Shown: positions 55,833 through 62,789 of the stretch, piece by piece
Layout of the letters: every line of letters starts with the position of its first letter
Position numbering within the stretch: the first letter of the stretch is position 1
Assembly: GCA_001801105.1 (NCBI GenBank)
Contig: MGWS01000008.1
Coordinates: 81,233 to 145,232, forward strand
Origin: Gallionellales bacterium GWA2_60_18
Lineage (GTDB): Bacteria; Pseudomonadota; Gammaproteobacteria; Burkholderiales; Gallionellaceae
Reading direction: 5' to 3'
DNA: 64,000 nucleotides
Translations under genes and position numbers: made by a program
Notes under the pieces: model-generated
Told to the model about the DNA's origin: nothing
The model's input: only the letters and a program-made list of their open reading frames with translations
The model's database searches: none

Positions 55833-56672
55833 TCACAGCACCAGCGGCGCGAGGTCCGCCACCATCACGCCGATCATGTCCTGATCGCTGTCCGGCGCGA
55901 GCGCCACCGCATCCCCCCTGGCGCCGGTCGTCTCCAGTTGCAGCCCGTCCGTTTGCCTGTGCAGGCGCGCTTCGCCGCCGCAGGCGCGGCAATACACATG
56001 GTCTCCGTCATGCTGCGCGCCGCGCACCACTACGGGTGCCGCGCATGCGGGACAGGACAACAGGGGAATGCCCGGCTCGCTATGCCCGACGATGTGCGCC
56101 AGTTGCTTGGATGCGCCCAGCACCAGGAATTTCCGACCCAGTTGCGCATCGAATTGCCGGCCCAGTTCGTCCCCGATGACGCTGATCGCCGTACCGATGG
56201 ACACGCCATTGTGGTAGGGACGCGTGTTGGTCATGACATCGAAAGCATCGGCGATGCTGACGATACGCGCGACCTCGGGGATGGCCTCGCCCGCGAGGCC
56301 GTTCGGGTAGCCCTTGCCATCGGGCCGCTCGTGATGTCCGGTCACCGCGTCCATCACCAGGCCCGCGAGCGGATGATTGGCCAGCAGCCGCCCGCCCACC
56401 GATGGATGGGTGTGGATCACGGAGGCTTCATCTTCGGTGAGGCGGCCCGGCTTGTTGAGGATGGCGTCGGGCACGCCAACCTTGCCGAGGTCGTGCAGGA
56501 AGCCGCCAATCTCGCACAGCGCGGTGTTGCGGCGCGACAGCCCCGCCTCACCCGCCAGCAATCTGGCGAATTGCGAAACGCGCCACAGGTGTCCGCCGGT
56601 GTAGGGATCGCGCGCCTCGACGATCATCGCCAGACCGAGCAGGGTGCTCAACAAGGATTCTTTTTCAGCCAT
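55833..56672 (-). CDS. HD-GYP phosphodiesterase with C-terminal zinc ribbon
   Basis: A 279-residue cytoplasmic protein. HD-GYP landmarks: H28, the HD pair H60-D61 in FLHDLGKVGVPD, ILNKPGRLTEDE, HTHPSVGG and HHERPDGKGYP (113-123), so hydrolysis of c-di-GMP is expected. Residues about 205-235 add CPAC...CRAC (C207, C210, C228, C231), a zinc ribbon that replaces the usual N-terminal receiver as the accessory domain. GGGAGG lies before the ATG at 56670-56672, which settles the start. It may be paired with the GDCCVxC gene downstream. Confidence 0.88.
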   Translation of the reverse strand: MAEKESLLSTLLGLAMIVEARDPYTGGHLWRVSQFARLLAGEAGLSRRNTALCEIGGFLHDLGKVGVPDAILNKPGRLTEDEASVIHTHPSVGGRLLANHPLAGLVMDAVTGHHERPDGKGYPNGLAGEAIPEVARIVSIADAFDVMTNTRPYHNGVSIGTAISVIGDELGRQFDAQLGRKFLVLGASKQLAHIVGHSEPGIPLLSCPACAAPVVVRGAQHDGDHVYCRACGGEARLHRQTDGLQLETTGARGDAVALAPDSDQDMIGVMVADLAPLVL

Positions 56673-56906
56673 GATCGCCTCCCTGATTCCATTGCCGGGA
56701 ACAAATAGCCAGAGTTGCCGGCTAACCAAGCTTCGCGCTCAGATTAAACCCGGGAAAAGCAACTGTCCACGAAAAAACTCGAAGAGCTCCATCTGATGCA
56801 TGCAACCGCAAGAACAGATATGGGAAAATTCCATCATCCCGCATCCTGATGGATAATCCGGGCTGGAATATTCTATCCTCTCCACACTTCAGGTTCAGAC
56901 AAGCCC

Positions 56907-58013
56907 ATGCAACGTTTTTACATCATCTGCACCATCCCGCTTGTAATCGCCCTCGCCTATCTTTCCGGCGGATACGGCCTGGATATCACACTGGTGGCAA
57001 TCGGCCTGATGCTGGGTCTGGCATTTCATCATGCCGGTTTCGGCTTCACCGGCGCCTACCGCGTGATGCTGGAGTCCGCCCGCGTCCGGCTGGTGCAGGC
57101 GCAACTGCTGTTGCTGGCGCTGACTACCCTGATGTTCGCGCCTTTCCTGGCCGGCGGGTCCGTCATCGGCGCAGTGGCACCAATCGGGTTCGGCGTGGCG
57201 ATCGGCGCCTTCATGTTCGGCATCGGCATGCAACTGGCGGGCGGATGCGGTTCGGGCACGCTGTGCGGTTTCGGCAGCGGCAACACGCGGCTGTTCTTCA
57301 CCGTCATCACCTTCTGCTTCGGCGGCTGGTTCGCCACGCTGCATGCAGACTGGTGGTGGAGCCTGCCCGAATGGGACGCGCCCGCGCTGGGCGACATGCT
57401 CGGCTGGCCGCTGGCGGTGGCGCTGCAACTCGGCGTATTCGCCTTGCTGTGGCAAGCGACGCTGCGCTGGGGCAAGCCTGACGAGACTCACGAAACGCAG
57501 GAATACACCTGGTGGCGCGGGCCGTGGCCGCTGTACCTCACCATGCTGCTGGTCGCCTTGCTCAATCTGGGCGTGCTGCTGCAAACCGGCCACCCCTGGG
57601 TAGTGACCTGGGCGTTCACGCTATGGGGCGCAAAGATGGCGGCGGCACTGGGCTGGAATGCGGAAAGCAGCACGTTCTGGAACAACGATTACCGGCTCGA
57701 TCAATTGCAGAGCAGCGTATTTACCGACGAAACCAGCGTGATGAACATGGCGATCATTCTCGGCTCGCTTCTCGCCGCCGCGCTGGCAGGCGGACTCAAA
57801 CCGAATTTCCGCGTGGCCCTGCTGCCGCTTTCTGCCGCCCTGCTCGGCGGATTGCTGATGGGTTACGGTTCGCGCATCGCTTACGGCTGCAACATCGGCG
57901 CATTCCTTTCCGGCGTGTCTTCGACCAGTTTGCACGGCTGGCTGTGGATCGCAGCCGCGCTGCCCGGCAACTGGGTGGGTGTCAGGCTACGCAGCGTGTT
58001 CCGCGTGGAATGA
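56907..58013 (+). CDS. YeeE/YedE-family transporter
   Basis: A 368-residue integral membrane protein with about nine to ten hydrophobic helices and two conserved cysteine motifs, GGCGSGTLCGFGSG near residue 111 and GYGSRIAYGCNIGAF near 318. This is the pattern of the YeeE/YedE (TsuA) family, where cysteines relay thiosulfate across the membrane. Some relatives work with TusA/sulfurtransferases, none of which is visible here. It stands alone on the plus strand. Confidence 0.88.
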   Translation: MQRFYIICTIPLVIALAYLSGGYGLDITLVAIGLMLGLAFHHAGFGFTGAYRVMLESARVRLVQAQLLLLALTTLMFAPFLAGGSVIGAVAPIGFGVAIGAFMFGIGMQLAGGCGSGTLCGFGSGNTRLFFTVITFCFGGWFATLHADWWWSLPEWDAPALGDMLGWPLAVALQLGVFALLWQATLRWGKPDETHETQEYTWWRGPWPLYLTMLLVALLNLGVLLQTGHPWVVTWAFTLWGAKMAAALGWNAESSTFWNNDYRLDQLQSSVFTDETSVMNMAIILGSLLAAALAGGLKPNFRVALLPLSAALLGGLLMGYGSRIAYGCNIGAFLSGVSSTSLHGWLWIAAALPGNWVGVRLRSVFRVE

Positions 58014-58017
58014 TCGA

Positions 58018-58485
58018 CTATGCCGATGGTCGGCGCTGCCGGTTCGCCCAGCGCCATGCCGCGAGCGGCACCACGACCCATTGCAACAACGGCGCCAGAC
58101 CGACCCCGATCCACGGCAATACCGGCATCCATGCGGAATACGCCCAATCACCCCGAGCCAGATTGATACGCTCACTCAGCACGGTGTAGGCGACTGCGAC
58201 GACTATCATCCACATGACTATTCTGGTCCCCGGCCAACTGGCGCGTGCGCCTGCGCCGCTGAGGGACAAGGCCAGCAGCAGCGCCGCCGTCCCGATCAGG
58301 ACATCGCCTGCGGTGCAATGCGCGACCGCATAGATGATGCGCTCCAGACGCGGCTCCGCCCACAAGGCATAGAGCGGCAACTGCACGACCTCCCACACCA
58401 GGCTACAGATCGCCAGGCGCGGCAGATAGCGCCGCAGGATGAACGAGCGGGATTCAGGATAGGCGTACCAGTATGGCTGCTTCAT
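58018..58485 (-). CDS. hypothetical integral membrane protein
   Basis: I do not recognise this family. The 155-residue product (start MKQPYWYAYPESRSFILRRYLPR) has about four hydrophobic helices (around WEVVQLPLYALW, DVLIGTAALLLALSL, RIVMWMIVVAVAYTVL and WIGVGLAPLLQWVVVPL). The charged signature SERINLARGDWAYSAWMP sits between helices three and four. The ATG at 58483-58485 was chosen because codons further upstream run into the CCCCCGGC repeat. It converges with the YeeE gene with only 4 bases between the stops. Confidence 0.65.
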   Translation of the reverse strand: MKQPYWYAYPESRSFILRRYLPRLAICSLVWEVVQLPLYALWAEPRLERIIYAVAHCTAGDVLIGTAALLLALSLSGAGARASWPGTRIVMWMIVVAVAYTVLSERINLARGDWAYSAWMPVLPWIGVGLAPLLQWVVVPLAAWRWANRQRRPSA

Positions 58486-58493
58486 GTAAGTAT

Positions 58494-58540
58494 CCCCCGG
58501 CATAGCCAAGGGCTTTAGTTTGTAGGCCGCTCAAAGCGGC
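58494..58540. repeat. CCCCCGGC hairpin element, copy 2
   Basis: CCCCCGGC (58494-58501), ATA, then a decayed right arm GCCAAGGG, followed by CTTTAGTTTGTAG and GCCGCT-CAA-AGCGGC. The same layout occurs at 5208-5254, 53 kb away. Confidence 0.75.
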
Positions 58541-58573
58541 CAGTAAAACAGGTGCTGCCCCTGACAACATCTG

Positions 58574-58680
58574 CGGACGCCTCCCCCTTTGAAAAAGGGG
58601 GACGGGAGGGGGATTTTAGAATCGGCGAAAACTCACCGTTTTCAAATCCCCCCACCCCCCTTTCACAAAGGGGGGCTGTT
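58574..58680. repeat. MITE-like inverted repeat with G/C-tract arms
   Basis: Left arm about 58574-58612 (CTCCCCCTTTGAAAAAGGGGGA ending GGGGGATTT, with its own internal hairpin). Right arm about 58647-58680 (AAATCCCCCCACCCCCC ... AAAGGGGGG), roughly its reverse complement. Between them GCGAAAAC...GTTTTC forms a further small hairpin. The whole 107 bases can fold back and carry no coding potential. This AAATCCCCC/GGGGGATTT style is common among non-autonomous repeats of proteobacteria. Confidence 0.65.
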
Positions 58681-58740
58681 ACAGCGCCACGCAGACACAA
58701 CCTTGGGTGCGACTCCCGTAAAGGTCTAACCTTGATGAGT

Positions 58741-58759
58741 CCCCCGGCATAGCCGGGGG
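58741..58759. repeat. CCCCCGGC hairpin element, copy 3
   Basis: CCCCCGGC, ATA, GCCGGGGG: a perfect 8-bp hairpin just after the stop of the sterol-desaturase-family gene (58764). It could end that transcript, but there is no U-tract on its strand. Confidence 0.7.
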
Positions 58760-58763
58760 TTTG

Positions 58764-59624
58764 TCAAACGTGATCATCCGGAAAATTGCGCCGGTTGATG
58801 GCGTAATCCGTGACCTCGCCCCTGAATGGCAACAGCAGCATGCCGGGCAGACGCGCCACTTCGCGCGGGTCGCGATGGTCGCGGATGCCGATGGTCATGC
58901 CCGCATGCCCGGCGCGCGGCTGGTCGCGGTAGGTGCCGAACAGACGATCCCACCACGGCAGATTGAAACCGAAATTGGAGTTGGTCTCATCGTCTTCGAT
59001 GGAGTGGTGCACCCGGTGCATGTCCGGCGTGACCACGAACCAGCGCAACACCCGATCCAGAGTCGCCGGCAGGCGCAGGTTGCCGTGGTTGAACATGGAA
59101 GTGGCGTTGAGCAGCACCTCGAAGATCACCACACCCGCCACCGGTAGCCCGAACACGGCAATGGCGGCGAACTTGATCAGCATGGACAGCACGATCTCGA
59201 TGGGATGGAAGCGCGCCCCGGTGGTCACGTCGTAATCCAGATCGGTATGGTGTACCCGGTGCACCCGCCACAGTGCCGGCACGGCATGGAACATGACGTG
59301 CTGCAGCCAGATGACGAAATCCAATGCGATCACCGCCAACGGCACGGCGATCACAAAAGGCACCCGAAAATGGTTGAGCAGCCCCCAGCCGTTCGCCGCG
59401 CAGAACACCGCCACACCCGCCCCGGCCAGCGGGAAGAGCAGCCGCAACAGCACAGTGTCGAGAGCGACGATGCCAAGATTGGCCGCCCAGCGCAGCGCTT
59501 TGGACACGGTCAACGCGCGCCGGGGAGCCGCCAGCTCCCACAGGCCGATCACGGCCAATACGCCGAAGAATGAAGCGAAGCGGATGGCCGGTTCGTTGGA
59601 CAGAACGAATTGTTCGAAACTCAT
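58764..59624 (-). CDS. sterol desaturase/fatty acid hydroxylase family membrane oxygenase
   Basis: A 286-residue di-iron membrane protein. Several hydrophobic helices surround the histidine motifs HVMFH near residue 109, HRVHH near 123 and HRVHH near 204, the arrangement of the fatty-acid hydroxylase superfamily. GAGGAGG precedes the ATG. It follows the methyltransferase gene by 33 bases and may be cotranscribed. The substrate (lipid or other) is not evident. Confidence 0.88.
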   Translation of the reverse strand: MSFEQFVLSNEPAIRFASFFGVLAVIGLWELAAPRRALTVSKALRWAANLGIVALDTVLLRLLFPLAGAGVAVFCAANGWGLLNHFRVPFVIAVPLAVIALDFVIWLQHVMFHAVPALWRVHRVHHTDLDYDVTTGARFHPIEIVLSMLIKFAAIAVFGLPVAGVVIFEVLLNATSMFNHGNLRLPATLDRVLRWFVVTPDMHRVHHSIEDDETNSNFGFNLPWWDRLFGTYRDQPRAGHAGMTIGIRDHRDPREVARLPGMLLLPFRGEVTDYAINRRNFPDDHV

Positions 59625-59657
59625 GAAACCTCCTCAACCGGGTCAGGTCATCCCGGA

Positions 59658-60698
59658 TCAGCAGCAGGCGCAGCTTTCCCCGCTCGTATCCCTGTCATCG
59701 AACGGCATGGCCGCGCCGCAGCCCTCGAACAGGCCGTAGTGCCGGCTGAAATCGCCGATGAATTCGAAGTGCGGCGCGAAGCGCGTCTCGTGCAGCATGC
59801 GCCAGGTGTTGCCGCACACCGGAAACACGCGCCCGGTTTCGATGTGGTGATGCTTGTCCAGCACGAGAAGATGTGGATGGTCGGGGATGCTGCCGCGATA
59901 AATCACGGCCTGGCCATAGTCTTCGCAGGCGTTTTCCATGCTGTCGAGTTTGAATAGCCGGTAGGTCGCCGAATAGAACTTCAGGTTGCCCACGCGCGGC
60001 GCGAGCTTGGGGTCGGTGATCTCCAGCGGGCGGTCTTCCACCAGACGCGGGTCGGCGAAGCCATGGCGCTGCGCCAGCCGCAGAAAGTCGTTCCAGTACA
60101 GCGCGCCACCCAGGCATTCGCCGTACAGCACCGGGTCGTTCTTCACGGCATCCGGCACGCGGCGGTCGGCATACACGTCGGAGAAGTAGAATTCGCCACC
60201 GTTCTTCAGCAAACGATGCACTCCGCGCAGCACGGCATCCTTGTCCGGCGACAGGTTGACCACACAGTTCGACACGATCACATCGAAACTGCCGGGCGCG
60301 AGATCGAGCTGGTCCAGTTTCTCGATGTAACCTTCCAGAAAACGCACATTGGCATAACCGAATTGCTCGGCGTGCCAGGCGCGATGCTGTTCCGCCACCG
60401 CCAGTTGCTCCGGTGTCATATCGACCCCGACCACTTCGCCGCTCTTGCCGACCAGTTGCGCCAGCGCATACACGTCACGCCCGGAACCGCTGCCCAGATC
60501 GAGCACGCGGCAGCCTTCGAGCAAGGGCGGACACACCAGACCGCAGCCGTAATAGCGCGCCAGCACCTCGGGATGCACCCGCGCCAGCAGCGGCTTTAAC
60601 CAGACCGGCAGCGCGCTGGCATCGCAACAGGCGCTGGTCTTCAGGTCGTCCGATGTCTGCAATTGCTTGCCGTAATAATCCTGAACCATTTCATGCAT
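59658..60698 (-). CDS. ArsM-like arsenite methyltransferase
   Basis: A SAM-dependent methyltransferase of 346 residues with LDLGSGSGRD near 66 and the features of ArsM proteins: cysteine pair C24-C25, SNCVVNLSPDK with C145 and GECLGGAL with C195. These three positions match the arsenic-binding cysteines of the family. It ends in SGESCACC, a further thiol cluster. AGAGGA precedes the ATG at 60696-60698. Downstream of two arsenosugar-type glycosyltransferase genes, methylation of As(III) is the best guess. A related methyltransferase with another substrate cannot be excluded. Confidence 0.78.
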   Translation of the reverse strand: MHEMVQDYYGKQLQTSDDLKTSACCDASALPVWLKPLLARVHPEVLARYYGCGLVCPPLLEGCRVLDLGSGSGRDVYALAQLVGKSGEVVGVDMTPEQLAVAEQHRAWHAEQFGYANVRFLEGYIEKLDQLDLAPGSFDVIVSNCVVNLSPDKDAVLRGVHRLLKNGGEFYFSDVYADRRVPDAVKNDPVLYGECLGGALYWNDFLRLAQRHGFADPRLVEDRPLEITDPKLAPRVGNLKFYSATYRLFKLDSMENACEDYGQAVIYRGSIPDHPHLLVLDKHHHIETGRVFPVCGNTWRMLHETRFAPHFEFIGDFSRHYGLFEGCGAAMPFDDRDTSGESCACC

Positions 60699-60763
60699 GA
60701 TGAATCCTCTTGCTGGTAGTGAAATAAGTAGTCGCTCGTCGTGCCGTATTCTTACACGGCTGC

Positions 60764-61507
60764 TCAGGGCGCGAAAGCGCAGCCGGCCTCTTTGGCCACA
60801 AAATGGAAATCGGCGAATCCGGCATGGGCAGTTTCGCCGGTGTTGTCGGTGTCGGCAGCGACCGAGAGCTGGATCAGGCGCGCCTCATGCGAGCCGAATT
60901 CGGCGATCACATCCTGCCGCACATCATGTCGCGCCACCACCCAGCGCCCGGCATTGGCTGCTCCCGATTCGGCCACGATGATATGGGCGCGGTCGGTATA
61001 GGCATTCGGCCTGCGCGTGCCGACCGGATAGCGGTTGTCCCACACATAGTTGAGCGCGGCATCGGGCACGGCATCGCCGTAGATGCTGCGCGCCAGCGCG
61101 AGCTTGCCACGCAGCACCCAGCCGATCTCGGACGGCGGCAGGGCGAACGACACATACACGCGCGCGGCGTAATCGTCGCCCGCCTTGGTGCCTAAATCAG
61201 CCTTGACCAGCGGCGCATCCACGCGCCAGCGCCAGCACAGCACCGGCGTGCGCTCCAGATCGACTTCCACCGGACGCGCCAGCAACGCCATGCTGCGCTC
61301 GGCGCTGGCTTCCACCCCGAGTACCCCATCCCACCATGTCACGCGATAACGGGTCGGCGCGACTTTGGCGTCGAGCTGGATGACCTGCCAGGGTGCAGGC
61401 ACCGTGGCCGCCTCCGCATCGAAACGCCCCAGCCACAGCGCATCCTGCGCCTGCGCCGCAATGGCGCAGACAAGCAGGCAGGCGAGCAGTGCGCTACGCC
61501 GCAACAT
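60764..61507 (-). CDS. DUF3047-family exported protein
   Basis: A 247-residue protein with a signal peptide (LLACLLVCAIAAQAQD). It has the DUF3047 pattern: WQVIQLDAKVAPTRYRV, LCWRWRVDAPLVKADLGTKAGDDYAARVYVSF, LNYVWDNRYPVGTRRPNAYTDRAHIIVAESG and FADFHFV. Likely periplasmic beta-sandwich; function unknown. It overlaps the upstream glycosyltransferase gene by 14 bases, so it belongs to that operon. Confidence 0.82.
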   Translation of the reverse strand: MLRRSALLACLLVCAIAAQAQDALWLGRFDAEAATVPAPWQVIQLDAKVAPTRYRVTWWDGVLGVEASAERSMALLARPVEVDLERTPVLCWRWRVDAPLVKADLGTKAGDDYAARVYVSFALPPSEIGWVLRGKLALARSIYGDAVPDAALNYVWDNRYPVGTRRPNAYTDRAHIIVAESGAANAGRWVVARHDVRQDVIAEFGSHEARLIQLSVAADTDNTGETAHAGFADFHFVAKEAGCAFAP

Positions 61508-62117
61508 CCACGCTCCAGTATGGCGGCAGCCTGTTCAGGTCATGCGGCTCGTCCACATCGTGCAGCATCGGTCCGACATGCAGCGTCCAGCCCAGCTGCC
61601 CGAGGCGCGCGATGGTGAGGCTGGCCACCTCGTCGGTGCTCCAGGGAATGTCGTTGAACAGGAACGGGTTGAAGCGGGTCAGACCGAGCAGCGCATAACC
61701 GCCGTCCGCGGTGCAATGGATCACCGCATCGTGGTCATCCAGCGCTTGCCCGGCCTGTTGCAGCAATGCTGCCGACATTTCCACGCAGTCCGTGCCGATC
61801 AGCAGCACGCGCTCGCCCTGTTCGATCGCGCGCTGCGCCGCGCGCGCCATGCGCGCACCGAGATCGCCTTCACCCTGATCCGATGTTGCGATGCCGCCGG
61901 GTAAAGCAACCGCGCTCCATGCCGCATCGTTCAGCGCCGGTGTCGCGCATAATTCCACCGTGCCAATGTCTGCCGCGAGCGCCTCGTGAAGCGTATGCAG
62001 CAACATCTGCCGCGCCAGATCGGCCGCGCCCTGCGCTCCCAGCACGGGGATCAGGCGCGTCTTGGCGAAGCCCGGTTCGGGCGCTTTGGCGAAGACGACG
62101 ATGCGCGTCGGCCTCAT
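61494..62117 (-). CDS. TIGR04282-type (arsenosugar-associated) glycosyltransferase
   Basis: A 207-residue nucleotidyltransferase-like protein: RIVVFAKAPEPGFAKTRLIP at the N-terminus, GDLGARMARAAQRA, VLLIGTDCVEM and TADGGYALLGL. This is the DUF2064/TIGR04282 family that NCBI names arsenosugar biosynthesis glycosyltransferase. Its ATG (62115-62117) overlaps the stop of the partner glycosyltransferase (ATGA). An open frame continuing upstream on the same strand only shadows that partner. Confidence 0.85.
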   Translation of the reverse strand: MRPTRIVVFAKAPEPGFAKTRLIPVLGAQGAADLARQMLLHTLHEALAADIGTVELCATPALNDAAWSAVALPGGIATSDQGEGDLGARMARAAQRAIEQGERVLLIGTDCVEMSAALLQQAGQALDDHDAVIHCTADGGYALLGLTRFNPFLFNDIPWSTDEVASLTIARLGQLGWTLHVGPMLHDVDEPHDLNRLPPYWSVDVAA

Positions 62118-62788
62118 CGGTACAGCCCGGCCAGTGTGTTTGCATCCGCCCCGCGCCAGTACGCCCAGCGCAAACGCCACATGAGGAAAATGGTGCGCCA
62201 CACGCCGCGCGTTTCCCAGCGCCGGCCCGAGGTGCTGACGCAGTGCGCGATGCAGGCCGGAGGCGAGATTCTTTTCAGGCGTCTGCTCAATTCGATGTCT
62301 TCCATCAGCGGCTGGTCTGGAAATCCCTGCACGCGCCCGAATGCGTCGCGGCGCACGAACATCGCCTGATCGCCGGTGGCGATGCCGGAGAGGCGCGAAC
62401 GCCAGTTCATCAGCTGCGCGATCACGCGCAGCATGAAGGTCCGTCCCGTGATGCACACGTCGAAACGCCCCCAGCAATGCGTGCCATCCGCCAGCGCCTG
62501 CACGACGTGCTGCGCCGCGCCGTGCGGCAGGCGCGTGTCGGCATGCAGGAACAACAGCACCTCGCCCGTACTGCGAGCCGCGCCCGCGTTCATCTGGCGC
62601 GCCCTGCCGCGCGCCGCGCTCACCACGATGAACCCCGCCGCTTCGGCCAGTGTGGCCGAGCCGTCCGTGCTGCCGCCGTCGGCGAACACGATCTCGCACC
62701 CCGCGCGCTGCAAGGGAAGCAGATGCGCGCACAGTTCCGGCAACTGCGCCGCTTCGTTGAGCATCGGGATGACGATGGATAGCTTCAT
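62114..62788 (-). CDS. TIGR04283-type (arsenosugar-associated) glycosyltransferase family 2
   Basis: A 224-residue GT2-type enzyme with IVIPMLNEAAQLPEL near residue 5, FADGGSTDGSA near 34, FLHADTRLPHG near 75 and FPDQPLMEDIELSRRLKR near 158. The last two motifs are typical of the TIGR04283 arsenosugar-associated group. The ATG at 62786-62788 follows the stop of the flavoprotein gene by one base. A longer frame to 62848 would overlap that gene without support. Confidence 0.87.
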   Translation of the reverse strand: MKLSIVIPMLNEAAQLPELCAHLLPLQRAGCEIVFADGGSTDGSATLAEAAGFIVVSAARGRARQMNAGAARSTGEVLLFLHADTRLPHGAAQHVVQALADGTHCWGRFDVCITGRTFMLRVIAQLMNWRSRLSGIATGDQAMFVRRDAFGRVQGFPDQPLMEDIELSRRLKRISPPACIAHCVSTSGRRWETRGVWRTIFLMWRLRWAYWRGADANTLAGLYR

Positions 62789-62789
62789 G

